A stretch of 64,000 bases of DNA from Dawidia soli (GTDB lineage Bacteria; Bacteroidota; Bacteroidia; Cytophagales; Cyclobacteriaceae). The notes under the pieces are model-generated. The model was given only the letters and a program-made list of their open reading frames with translations, made no database searches and was not told the origin of the DNA. The stretch is taken from assembly GCF_018598185.1 (NCBI RefSeq), contig NZ_JAHESC010000019.1:1-64000 (forward strand), given 5' to 3'. How positions within the stretch are numbered: the stretch's first letter is position 1; each line of letters opens with the position of its first letter. This document shows positions 1 to 9,800 of this stretch, piece by piece. The translations under genes were made by a program, and so were the position numbers.

Positions 1-643
1 ACCGGTCGGGTTTGGCTTTGAGGTGGTCGCGGTTGGGACCGGGGGGGATCAGCGCGGGCGCGTTGGGCAACACCGCCAGCAGGGCTGCCTCCCCCCAGGA
101 AAGCGACCGCGCGTCGCGGCCGAAGTAACGCCAGCAGGCGGCGTCTATACCCACCACATTGCCGCCGAATGGCGCGTGCGAGGCGTACAGGGCCAGGATC
201 TCGTCCTTGCTATGCCGCCATTCCAGGCGGGTGGCGAGTATGATCTCGATCAGTTTTTCGCCCACGGTACGCCCCGCTCCCTTCCGGGCCAGCCGTATCA
301 CCTGCATGGTAAGCGTACTGCCGCCGCTCACCACACGCCGGGCGGCCAGGTTCTGGCGGAGTGCGCGGCCCAGGGAAAGCACGTCCACCCCCGGGTGGCT
401 GCGAAACCGTTTATCCTCATAGGCCATGAGGGCGACCGTAAATTTTTCTGGGACAGAGTCCGTTTCCGGGAATCGCCATTGGCCGTCGGGGGCAATGACG
501 GCGCTCAGCAGGTCGCCACGGGCCGATTCCAGCACCGTAGAGTAGGGATCGGTAAAAAGCGTGGCCGGTAACGAGAAATAGTAGGCTATCAGGGCGACAC
601 CCAGTAAGACCGCACTAATTTTCCATTTTAACCCGCGTGACAT
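1..643 (-). CDS. pbpC: Penicillin-binding protein 1C, N-terminal part (runs off window)
   Basis: The reverse strand from an ATG at 643 encodes about 214 residues before the window edge, so the gene is partial. A short cytoplasmic N-terminus and one membrane segment (about residues 8-25) are followed by a family 51 peptidoglycan glycosyltransferase domain. The catalytic-Glu motif EDKRFRSHPGVD and the conserved GGSTLTMQ motif are both visible. PBP1C polymerises glycan strands in the periplasm, and the transpeptidase half would lie beyond the window. The family call rests on these motifs. Assignment to the 1C subclass is inferred from the compact N-terminus and the nearby alpha-2-macroglobulin gene. 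A TATTTTTG hexamer-like -7 element lies directly upstream (651-658) but has no good -33 partner. Confidence 0.88.
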   Translation of the reverse strand, partial: MSRGLKWKISAVLLGVALIAYYFSLPATLFTDPYSTVLESARGDLLSAVIAPDGQWRFPETDSVPEKFTVALMAYEDKRFRSHPGVDVLSLGRALRQNLAARRVVSGGSTLTMQVIRLARKGAGRTVGEKLIEIILATRLEWRHSKDEILALYASHAPFGGNVVGIDAACWRYFGRDARSLSWGEAALLAVLPNAPALIPPGPNRDHLKAKPDR

Positions 644-739
644 GTTTGGGCAAAAATACCATTTTCCTGGCCGCGGGGAGTTACTAAATTCACCGCCTGA
701 GAATTATTATCTACATCTATCTAACCGCTACCGTTTCGC

Positions 740-1063
740 ATGAGTGCATTGATCAACCTGGTGAACCAGATCTTTGAGATCGAGCAAAAAAATGCCAGTA
801 AAGGAGATCCCGCGGACCTGGGCCGCAACATGGAACGCCTCCGTCACCACCTTGACGAGCTGGGCCTGCAATACCACAGCCCCCTGCACGAAAAATATAC
901 CGACACCCGCACCGACTGTGTGGCCAGCATTGTTGGCGACCTGGTAGACGCCTCGATGTATATCACGAAGGTGATCAAACCCGTGGTCTTTCAAAAAGAT
1001 GCCGGGGGCAACCGTACCATTATACAAAAAGCGGTCGTTATCGTTGAACATCGTACCGTATGA
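740..1063 (+). CDS. Small GrpE-like protein (possible nucleotide exchange factor)
   Basis: This 107-residue protein overlaps the next gene by four bases (ATGA at 1060-1063), which suggests translational coupling with the Hsp70-like protein. The first 45 residues are helical and charged. The second half has the layout of the GrpE beta domain: an HE pair near residue 56, a cysteine-containing strand, and an ITKVIKPVV stretch that resembles the GrpE segment ending in an Arg-Pro-Ala motif. It is much shorter than GrpE (about 180-200 residues). The sequence likeness is weak, and the position beside an Hsp70 gene is the stronger argument. It could instead be an unrelated co-chaperone. Confidence 0.6.
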   Translation: MSALINLVNQIFEIEQKNASKGDPADLGRNMERLRHHLDELGLQYHSPLHEKYTDTRTDCVASIVGDLVDASMYITKVIKPVVFQKDAGGNRTIIQKAVVIVEHRTV

Positions 1064-3570
1064 GCAGCACCATCGACTTTGCCATTGACCTGGGCACCAC
1101 CAACTCGCTTATCGCGAAAGGACAGTTCGGAGCCATCGAAGTATATAAAAACCCCATCGGCCACAAAGAGACGCTGCCGTCTGTCGTAGGCTTCCGCAAC
1201 GACCGGATCCTGATCGGCGACAAAGCCCGCGAGTATGTTGAAAAAGACCCTGAGAATGTATTCGGAGGGTTTAAACGCAAAATGGGCACCTCGGAGACCT
1301 TCTTCGTCAAAAACCTGCAGGCGCAAAGGACACCGATCGAGCTCTCGGCCCTCGTGCTGAAAGAGCTCAAGACGTTTGTACATAACGCTCCGGCTATACC
1401 GTCGGTGGTCATTACCATACCCGCGTCGTTCGACACGGTACAATCCAACGCTACCAAAAAGGCCGGCTACGAAGCTGGTTTCAAAGAAGTGGTGCTGCTG
1501 CAAGAGCCCATCGCTGCCTGCCTGGCCTTTGCCAACAAAACCGACGGCGTACAAAAGCAAGGGAAGTGGCTGGTATACGACCTGGGCGGCGGCACGTTTG
1601 ACGTGGCCATCGTCTCCATCTCCGATGCCGAGCTGACCGTGATCGACCACAAAGGCGATAACTACCTGGGCGGTCTGGACTTCGACAACCTGCTGGTAGA
1701 GCGGATCATTCTTAAGCAGCTTTTCCAGCGCCCCAACCTGACCACCCTGCAAGCGAAAGCTGCCAGCCAGGCCATCGAGTTCAAGCGCTTGTATCAGATC
1801 CTGCTGCACAAAGCCGAGAACGCCAAGAAGGAACTGTCGGTAAGTCCGCAAACCGAAGTGGAGATTTCGGTGGAGGACGATGCGGGCGACACACAAGATA
1901 TATTCTTAACGATTACCCGCGCGGACTTCAACAGCTGTATCGAAGAAAAAGCGCTGTATACCATCGACCTCATCCATGAGCTGCTGCAACGCAACGCCAT
2001 CGCCAATGCCGACATTCAGCAAGTGGTGCTCGTGGGTGGCAGCACTTATATACCGTTGGTGCGCGAACTGATCGAACGCAAGCTGAACATCAGCGTCAAT
2101 GCCTCCGTCGATCCTACAACGGCCGTGGTGGTGGGCGCAGCCCAATACGCCGCTACAAAACGGGTCGAGGTACAGGCCGATGTTGTCGCGCCGCCGAAGA
2201 GCACCGGCACCGCGGCCCGCATACGCGTAAAGGCATCGTACCTCAAGACCAGTATGGATACCGAGGAGCTGTTCCTCGCCACGCTGGAAGGCGACATCAA
2301 CAATGTACACTATCGCATTCAGCGGGAAGACGGCGGCTACGACTCCGGTCTGAAGAAGGCCACCGAAAAGATACGGGAGTATCTCACGCTGCTGCCCGGC
2401 CAGCTGAGCCGGTTCCAGGTGAAGTTCTTCGACGAGCGCAACGACCCGGTGGAGGCCGATATCGACCCCATCGAGATCGTGCAGGGTAAGTACAACATTC
2501 ACGGTCAGCCACTGCCGAACGACATCTGCCTGGAAGTAGACGATCTGCAGGAGCGCACCACCAAGCTGGAATTGATCTTTGGCAAGAACAGCGTCCTGCC
2601 GCTCAAGAAGACCATCTACCGCGAGGTGTCCAAAACGATCTATAAGAACAGCAAGGATAAACTTATCGTCAGCATCCTGGAAGGAGATCGCTTTGCTTTC
2701 CCCTCCACCAACCAGGTTATCGGCCTGATCGAGATCAACCCCGAAGAGCTGAATGCCGACCTGGTCAAAGGATCGGACCTCGAGATCAAGCTGGAGATCT
2801 CCGAGTCACGCGATATCAATGTGAATGTATATCTCAGCATGACCGAACAAGAGTTCAAGAACGTCTTCAGCCCGTCAGAGCGCTATGTAAGCATCGGCAA
2901 GCTGGAAGAGGAGGTCGACATTCTCATTGCTAAACTAAAATCGGAGCTTCGTCAGAATGAAGCCAGCGAAGACTATGAGACCGCCGGCAAGCTCGACAAC
3001 TACTTGCAGGAGGCGATGATTATCCGCCAGGGCCTGGATAACCTAAGCACATCGCTGAACAGCGACGAGAAGTATCACCTGGAAGAACGCAAGCGCAAGC
3101 TGGCCCAGAAGTATGATCAGCTCGGCAGGTTCCGTAAGCTGACCGCCGCACGGATAGAATACTTTGAAGTGAAAAACCGGCTCGCCTTTGAACTGGACCA
3201 CAGTGCCGAAGCGCGTGCGAAGTATGAATCGCAGTATAAACAGGCTATCGAAAGCGAACCGAGCTTTATTGCGTCCGAAAGCGTGTTCCTGGTGGAAGCG
3301 AAGACCAAACAGCTCCGCATCATTCTGAACGACGTACTGCTCGCCTCGACCGATTTCCTCATCAGCCTGTACTACGACCTGGCCAGCCGGTCTAAAGACG
3401 AGTTTACGGACAAGCAAAAGGCGATCGGCTATCTGGAGCAAGGCGAGAAGGCGCTGGAGCGGCAGAATTATAGCGAGCTGAAAGTTATCAACCTCAACCT
3501 GCTGCATTTGCTGCCCGACAAGAGTGAATACGCACGCCTCAAAAATTTCAAAGGAACGGGCATCGGTTGA
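1060..3570 (+). CDS. Divergent Hsp70-family ATPase with extended C-terminal region
   Basis: The 836-residue protein has a recognisable Hsp70/actin-fold ATPase domain in residues 1-370: phosphate-1 motif DFAIDLGTTNS (6-16), LQEPIAACLAF (147-157), phosphate-2 motif YDLGGGTFDVAIVS (173-186) and adenosine motif LVGGSTYIPLV (324-334). After that it departs from DnaK. No standard substrate-binding domain with a helical lid and acidic tail is evident. Instead there are beta-rich segments (about 370-620) and a long charged helical region (about 620-836) that may form coiled coil. DnaK itself is about 640 residues. The gene is coupled to a GrpE-like protein and ends 9 bases from an oppositely oriented membrane-protein gene. 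The client and role are unknown. Confidence 0.9.
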   Translation: MSSTIDFAIDLGTTNSLIAKGQFGAIEVYKNPIGHKETLPSVVGFRNDRILIGDKAREYVEKDPENVFGGFKRKMGTSETFFVKNLQAQRTPIELSALVLKELKTFVHNAPAIPSVVITIPASFDTVQSNATKKAGYEAGFKEVVLLQEPIAACLAFANKTDGVQKQGKWLVYDLGGGTFDVAIVSISDAELTVIDHKGDNYLGGLDFDNLLVERIILKQLFQRPNLTTLQAKAASQAIEFKRLYQILLHKAENAKKELSVSPQTEVEISVEDDAGDTQDIFLTITRADFNSCIEEKALYTIDLIHELLQRNAIANADIQQVVLVGGSTYIPLVRELIERKLNISVNASVDPTTAVVVGAAQYAATKRVEVQADVVAPPKSTGTAARIRVKASYLKTSMDTEELFLATLEGDINNVHYRIQREDGGYDSGLKKATEKIREYLTLLPGQLSRFQVKFFDERNDPVEADIDPIEIVQGKYNIHGQPLPNDICLEVDDLQERTTKLELIFGKNSVLPLKKTIYREVSKTIYKNSKDKLIVSILEGDRFAFPSTNQVIGLIEINPEELNADLVKGSDLEIKLEISESRDINVNVYLSMTEQEFKNVFSPSERYVSIGKLEEEVDILIAKLKSELRQNEASEDYETAGKLDNYLQEAMIIRQGLDNLSTSLNSDEKYHLEERKRKLAQKYDQLGRFRKLTAARIEYFEVKNRLAFELDHSAEARAKYESQYKQAIESEPSFIASESVFLVEAKTKQLRIILNDVLLASTDFLISLYYDLASRSKDEFTDKQKAIGYLEQGEKALERQNYSELKVINLNLLHLLPDKSEYARLKNFKGTGIG

Positions 3571-3579
3571 TGCCTGTTC

Positions 3580-5142
3580 TTATTTATACTTGGCAAAGCC
3601 CTCGAATTCTGTAAAATTTTCGTTGTTACACCCCAGCACCTGCAACCCGTCTTCGTTGGGTGAAGTAAAGGCAATGCCTATCACACCGTGTGACGGATAC
3701 GAACCGAGGTACTGATAGGACCGGTTGAGATAATTCAACGTGGTCGAATCCGACGACAAGAACGCGCCGTGCACTGTGCGCTCGACACCGGCACGCATAA
3801 ACAGGTGCGCCTTGAATGTAACGTCATAGGACCAGTCATTGCCGGCATAGAACGACAGGGCGTCCTGTGCGACCATCTTCGTTTCTACCTTTTGTCCTTT
3901 CGCCAAGAATGCCACGTAGGTGGCTTGCTGGTTGCGCAGGAAGACTACGATGTCATACTCCGAGTTATTGGTCAGTTCCGTACGAACGGCGTTCTGAGGT
4001 TGATAATTCAACATTGGCTCGCAGAAATCAGGATATAGCGGTGCTTCTGCAGGTGGAATATACAGCGGCTGCCGACGAATGACCTCGGCAATGGAATCTT
4101 TCCCGTGGGCCGTTAGCTGTCGTTTTACAATATGCTGAATCTGTGCGGTAAAGGTTTGATACCCCATTTCTGAAAGCGTGATGACAGCCGCGCTGGGAAT
4201 GTCGACCTGGTTAACGCCGGGCGGTGTATACCCCTGGTCGTCGTCGTCGGCAATATTGATCAGGACCCGAAGTAACGTAATGATAAAAAACGCAATGCCG
4301 ACAAAAGCCCCGCACCCCGTCCGTGAGCCCCCCCTGTTCGAGGACGCTTCTTGCTTCTCCTGGTGGCGGTTAAAGACGGCGCGGTTTTGCATAATGATCC
4401 GCTTCGTCTCCTGGCTGCAATGAAGGCCTTGCAGGTAAGAGTATATATGCTGGCAAAAGTCGGGATGTGTAGTTTGTATCTCTACCGACAAGTTGATGAA
4501 CGCGATCGCCAGCATCTCGCGATACTGCGAAAGCGCCTCGGGCAGGTCGTTCAGAAAATCGACAAACGTGCCGTCTACAAAACCATAGTGGCCCGGAACA
4601 AAGTTAATCTCCTTCCGTTCCGTGCGCTTGATCTCCTCCGCCAACGACTTGAGCGAGTGTCCCAGCTTGCCAAAAGTGTCGTCAAAAAATGTCGGCTCCA
4701 GCGGGTGGCGCGCGGAAAGGAACGCACGGGCCGTGGCAAAGTCCCGTTTCAGAACGGCCTGGTTCACTCCCTTGCCTACGGGTTGCACCAGGTAGGGCGA
4801 CACAAATATTTTGAACTGCCTGAACTCCGCCCGATAGCTCAAATTACGGTCGTACAACGGCCCGCCTCCGGGCGCAGTACCCTTCTCCAGTAAAGCCAGC
4901 AGGCGGGGGTTATCGTATACCCACTGGTGGAACAGAAACGATTGTTGTTGTTTCAGGTCCTCGATCAGCGTCAGGATGTCGTCCTTGGTAAGTGACTGGG
5001 TGCCTATGGGCAGGCTGCCCGTGCCGCCGTGGTCCAGCTCGACCAGCAGCCGTTTTTGAATGCGCAGCAGGCTGTTTACGTCGGGTTGCTCCTGGGGCGC
5101 TCCGGCATATTGCAAGACGGGGATCGGCGATCGGTACTGCAT
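3580..5142 (-). CDS. Unknown single-pass membrane protein, paralogue A of Hsp70 cluster
   Basis: I do not recognise the family of this 520-residue protein. It has a soluble N-terminal domain (1-270) with motifs LTKDDILTLI (51-60), FHQW (71-74), LLEKG (84-88), GPLYDRN (94-100) and FVSPYL (113-118). One hydrophobic segment follows (about 277-297), then an acidic linker and a C-terminal domain (300-520) containing YDIVVFLRN (396-404) and LSFYAGNDW (429-437). The same blocks occur in the same order in the next gene (5260-6717), so the two are diverged duplicates. With no signal peptide, the N-terminal part is probably cytosolic and the C-terminal part periplasmic. The 3' end lies 9 bases from that of the Hsp70-like gene. 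Confidence 0.75.
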   Translation of the reverse strand: MQYRSPIPVLQYAGAPQEQPDVNSLLRIQKRLLVELDHGGTGSLPIGTQSLTKDDILTLIEDLKQQQSFLFHQWVYDNPRLLALLEKGTAPGGGPLYDRNLSYRAEFRQFKIFVSPYLVQPVGKGVNQAVLKRDFATARAFLSARHPLEPTFFDDTFGKLGHSLKSLAEEIKRTERKEINFVPGHYGFVDGTFVDFLNDLPEALSQYREMLAIAFINLSVEIQTTHPDFCQHIYSYLQGLHCSQETKRIIMQNRAVFNRHQEKQEASSNRGGSRTGCGAFVGIAFFIITLLRVLINIADDDDQGYTPPGVNQVDIPSAAVITLSEMGYQTFTAQIQHIVKRQLTAHGKDSIAEVIRRQPLYIPPAEAPLYPDFCEPMLNYQPQNAVRTELTNNSEYDIVVFLRNQQATYVAFLAKGQKVETKMVAQDALSFYAGNDWSYDVTFKAHLFMRAGVERTVHGAFLSSDSTTLNYLNRSYQYLGSYPSHGVIGIAFTSPNEDGLQVLGCNNENFTEFEGFAKYK

Positions 5143-5259
5143 GATACGCCGGAAAGATAACGCAAACCCACGCCGTTACGCTGCTATTTGCGGGTGAAAC
5201 CTTACGTGCAGGATAATTCATCCGGAAGTAAAGTTTATCCGGCCTATCGGTTGGGGTCG

Positions 5260-6717
5260 TTAGGGGCTCTTTTCCGATATTTCTTCCAGCACCTGGCCTG
5301 GATCGAGCAGCAGCCCGCTGTCACCCGTCGTCAACCGAATACATGCCGGCATTGTATGCGCGCCGGCCGCAGAAAGGCAGTAGATTTTATCAAGCAAAAG
5401 CAACGTCGTACTATCTACGCTGGTAAAAATTCCATACAGGGCCTTAACGTCCGTCCACGGATAGACACCGCGCTTCATACTGCCGGGGGGCACCCAGCTG
5501 TTCCCCACATAAAACGCCAGCCTGTCGCCTGCCTGGATCGGTACTTGCAACGAGTCGCCCCGGGCAAGAAAACCATTATACAACGCCGAATCACTCATAA
5601 CGAACAGCACCGCGTCGTAGGGCGACCGGTTGACCATCGTCAACGGTTGTGCGCCAGCGGCCCTATAATCCGACAGATGCGTGCCCGGCACAGCATGATG
5701 CCACAAGGTATGATCGTTGTTCACCTGTGGATTGGTGAGCAATATATACCGCATGGAGTCGGCGCCCGAGGGTGTCATCTGCTTTTGAACAAGCGTGCGC
5801 AGGTGATTGCGATAGGAACGATATGTATCGGTGCCCACGGCCGACGAAGGATACGAATCAATATCGCCGAGCATGATCAGACTATAGACTATTAAACACA
5901 AGCTCATCCACATCGCCAGTAGCTTGACCGGTAGCCACCTGAAACTGCGGTAGTTGGATAACAATACCTGGCGCACATGCGGGGGGCACTGCATTTCCAG
6001 CAGGCACTTGTAGGCCTTGCGGGAAAAGGCGAAGCCCGCTACTTTTTTTGCCAGCACGTTTACAAGCCCCACGCTCAGCCATTCGCGAAGGGCGGCCTGG
6101 CTTTCAGGAAGGCCGTTCAGCAACGTGATAAAGTCTGGGGTAACGAACCGGCCAAACCGTTCGCGATCAAACGCCTCTTCCCCCATCTCCACCCGCCTGA
6201 GCGCGTGCGCCAGGTCCTCCAGCAAACCGGCCAGCCGCGCCTGGACCTCTTCCACATGCGCGGTTGTCAACAACGCGGTCGCCTCCAGAAGGCGCCGTAC
6301 CCCACTGAAATTATACTGTGCAAATGCCTGACTTAACGCCCGGCCGATCGACTCCGCCAGGTAAGGAGAGACAAAGGACTGAAACGATTCGAAGGCGGGG
6401 TGGTCTGCCAGGGCAGGATTATAGAGCGGGCCTTTGTCGGACACCTGTCCTCGTTCCAGTAATCGCAAAAGCGCGGGATCCGCGCTGATCCACTGGTGAT
6501 ACATACGCTCTTCTGACGGGCGCAGGGCATCGGTCAGCTTGAGAATGTCGTCTTTGGTCCATCCCTCCTTCTCTATTTGCAGCATACCGCCACCGTGGTG
6601 CTCGAGCTCCAGCAACAAATCCTTCTGTATCCTCAAGATCCAGGCTTCGTCCCAGGAGCCGGGGTCGGGCCGGTAACCGTTCAGGTATAGAAGCGAAAAA
6701 GGGGACCTGTATCGCAT
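5260..6717 (-). CDS. Unknown single-pass membrane protein, paralogue B of Hsp70 cluster
   Basis: This 485-residue protein is homologous along its length to the protein at 3580-5142. Shared blocks are RIQKDLLLELEH (29-40), WTKDDILKL (53-61), YHQWISADP (73-81), LLERG (86-90), GPLYN (96-100) and FVSPYL (115-120). A membrane segment follows (about 264-285), then an outer domain with YDAVLFVMSD (367-376) and LAFYVGNSW (400-408). No enzyme signature is visible. The 117 bases separating it from paralogue A show no obvious terminator, so the two may be co-transcribed. A terminator at 6757-6785 isolates it from the alpha-2-macroglobulin gene upstream. Function is unknown. Duplication with retention of every block suggests a heteromeric pair. 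Confidence 0.75.
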   Translation of the reverse strand: MRYRSPFSLLYLNGYRPDPGSWDEAWILRIQKDLLLELEHHGGGMLQIEKEGWTKDDILKLTDALRPSEERMYHQWISADPALLRLLERGQVSDKGPLYNPALADHPAFESFQSFVSPYLAESIGRALSQAFAQYNFSGVRRLLEATALLTTAHVEEVQARLAGLLEDLAHALRRVEMGEEAFDRERFGRFVTPDFITLLNGLPESQAALREWLSVGLVNVLAKKVAGFAFSRKAYKCLLEMQCPPHVRQVLLSNYRSFRWLPVKLLAMWMSLCLIVYSLIMLGDIDSYPSSAVGTDTYRSYRNHLRTLVQKQMTPSGADSMRYILLTNPQVNNDHTLWHHAVPGTHLSDYRAAGAQPLTMVNRSPYDAVLFVMSDSALYNGFLARGDSLQVPIQAGDRLAFYVGNSWVPPGSMKRGVYPWTDVKALYGIFTSVDSTTLLLLDKIYCLSAAGAHTMPACIRLTTGDSGLLLDPGQVLEEISEKSP

Positions 6718-6756
6718 TTACCGGAAAGGTATAGAGAAGTAGGGTATCTCGGAAAT

Positions 6757-6785
6757 AAAAAGATCTCCGGAATCGTCCGGAGATC
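6757..6785 (-). terminator. Intrinsic terminator of the alpha-2-macroglobulin gene
   Basis: A perfect 9-bp stem (gatctccgg at 762-770 of this kilobase with ccggagatc at 777-785) is followed, reading on the minus strand, by a T-rich tract. It lies 28 bases after the alpha-2-macroglobulin stop codon. Confidence 0.8.
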
Positions 6786-6812
6786 CTTTATAGTATACAA
6801 ACAGCGCAGCAG

Positions 6813-9800
6813 CTACTGTGCGGGGGTGCCTTTTACGACCTCCACCACCTGGCCTTTTTTGCGGGCGTAGATGCTCTTGTCGTACATCGCCTCGCAGCTG
6901 ACCGCCGGCAGATAATACGAACCGGCGTAACCCGCCGTCAGCATGACGTGGAACGTCTTGCGCTGGTTGGCATAAAGATCGAAGTAGGTATATACCCGGT
7001 CGTCGCGAATGTCCTGGTATTGGAAAGCGCTGTTGGCCAGCTGGCCTTCGTCGTCGGTAATGCGCAGGTTGTTGATCTCCCAGCCCGAGGGGAACACCTG
7101 CGACAGGGCCAGGTTTTCATACGACGAGCGCGTGCCATTGTGAATGACCGTTACCTCAGCCAGGAACTCCGTGCCCTGCTCCAGGCGCGTTATGTCCAGG
7201 TCTTTGCCATCGGTGTCGGTATACCGCACGGCGAGGGTCAGGTTGCTCTGCGCATCTTCTTCCTCTCCGCGGGCCGGCGTGCCTTCCAGGATCAGGCGCG
7301 TAAACAGCATGCCGCCGCTCTCGTTGGTGATCCGGACGCTCTCCTTTTTCAACCCCGTCAACGGGATGGCAACCTGCGCTACGGGCAGCTCGGTGCTGGC
7401 CTGTACCGTCTTGCCGTTGAGCACATACGAGAATTTCAGCGCACCCCGTTTATCCATACCGGCAAAGGAACCGATCGCTTTCAGACAGAAGGCTGTCTCT
7501 TGCGTGCTCATCCAGTAACCATAGTCACCCAGGTAGCGCGATACATCTTTCAGTACCGCAAAGGCCTTGGTCTTGTCGTCCAGCAGCACCAGTGTTTCCA
7601 GGATCAGCGCCTTGTCGCGAACATCCGAACCATAACTGTACCCCAGCTCGCGATACGGCTTCACCGTGGTCGACAGGTTGGCGATCAGTTTCTTCGCGGC
7701 TTCGGGCTGACCAGCCTTTGCATAGGCGGCCGCCAGCATCCAGGCGGAGGTGGTGTTGAGGTTGCCCAGCTCACGCAGGCGGTTCATAGCGCCCATTTCC
7801 GGAGCACCGGCCAGCGCCAGTGTATACAGACGGTACGCCTGCATCAGGTCGTTGTTATAGTATGCGTCGTTGCGCCGCCACTCCTGCGCTTTGCTCTTCT
7901 GGTACTTCTTCCAGCGCTTCATCATATCGGCCGGCACATAGTAGCCCTTCGCCTCCGCGTCTACCAGGAAGTGCCCGGCGTACGTAGTGCCCCAGGGATC
8001 GGAATGCTCGGCCGGGCCGGGCCAGTAGCCAAAGCCGCCGTCGCCCTGTACAAACGACTTCAACCGTTCGATACCTGCCGTGACGTTACGCTGGATATTT
8101 TTCTTTTCGAATTCCGTCAGCTCCTTTACCTGTGCCAGGTAGAGTTGCGGCAATACCGACGATGTTGTCTGCTCGATACAACCGTGCGGGTATTGGATCA
8201 GGTATTTCAAACGGCTGCCCAGGTTGATCGGCGGCAGGTTGGAAACTTCCACCACGGCCGTGTTTGTACCCGTTATGCCGAACGGCACCGCTTCGCCGGC
8301 CCAGCTCTTGCCAGCTTCCAATACCGACTCCGTTACCCGGGTTACCGGCGTGTTCGGGTTCCGCACCTCGATCTCGATCACATCCGTCGATTGGAATTTA
8401 CCCGCGCTGGCTGTTACCTCTACCTTGGCAATACCGGCTTCGGCCTTCACCGCCAGGTCAAAGTCCACCGTCAGGTCGCCGCCGGCCGGCATAGCCACCG
8501 ACTGGCTGGCGTCACCCGCCAGGTGCAGCGGGCCCGATACCTTCACGTCTATTTTTACGTTCTTGATCCCTTTCTCTTGCGTAAACAAGGTGACCGGCAG
8601 CTTTACCGTTTCCTCCGGTCCCAGCACACGCGGCAGCGTGGCCAGCACCATCAGCGGCTTACGCACCGGCGTAGCCTTCTCGGCTTTGCCATACGCGCCT
8701 TCATAGCCCGCTACCACCATCGTTTTCACCGAACCGATATACTGCGGCATGACAAACGTGTGGCTATTGCTGCCACTGGAAAGCGTATAGGGGCCGAAGA
8801 ACTTCACCACCGGCTTAAAGCGGTTGGCACGGGCATCGTCTTCCTTCGCGGCCAGTTCTGCGTCACCCCCGATCGCCAGCAGGCGTTCGAGGCGTGCGCC
8901 GAACGCGCCCATCACATCGTCAAATACATCCCACGTGCGAACGCCCAGGGCCTCACGCGCATAGAAGCGGCTCCAGGCATCGGGGGTCTTAAAGCGCGTA
9001 ATATCCAGCAATCCTTCGTCTACCACGGCAATGGTATACGTCATTTTGCGGTTGGTCTTTTCAGAAATGCGGATCGTTACCTCTTTACCCGGTTCGAGCT
9101 CCTCGGGCATCGCAATGACCGGTTCCAGGTGTGTATTCGGATCTTCTACGCGAATGGACGACACGCCATACAACCGGATCGGCAGGTCGTTTTCCGTTTG
9201 CGCGTGCGGTTGCAACAGCGACACGTGCACATAAATATTCGGTGCCATGTCCGGCGAAGTGTCAAAGCTGAACTTCGTCTCTCCTTTTTGCGTCTCTACC
9301 CAGAAGGTTTTCAATACACGGCTGCCGTTCTCGAGGCTGACCAGCGCACGGCCACCCGAGGCACTGCTGGGGATCGTGATGTTCACTTTCTCACCGATGT
9401 TATAGTTGGTCTTATCCGTCGTGAACGAAAGCATCGTGGCACCGCCACGCGAGTCTTCATCACGCGAGCGGCTGTACCAGCCGGGCTCGTCGACATACAC
9501 GATCTGGCCTGTGCAGTGACCCGACACGGGGTCGCACGCGCGTACAAAGTAACGACCGTACTCGTACTCGCCCATCTTCATTTCAATCGTCCAGTTACCC
9601 TTACCGTTAACCGTCCTGGCTTTGTCGCTCTTCACCAGTTTAGAATACGAACCTTCTATATAATTGGCGATGCTCTCCTCGGAGTTGTCCCACCACCAGC
9701 GCCAGCCCAGCTTATATACCGACACCTCGATGTCGTCTCGCGACACCCCCTGGCCGTTTGCGTCCAGCGTTGCCAGGTTGAACGTATGGGGCTTGTCGAA

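Noticed and set aside
1060-3570. The housekeeping dnaK gene
   Set aside because: The C-terminal half does not resemble the DnaK substrate-binding domain and lid, there is no dnaJ nearby, and the protein is about 200 residues too long.
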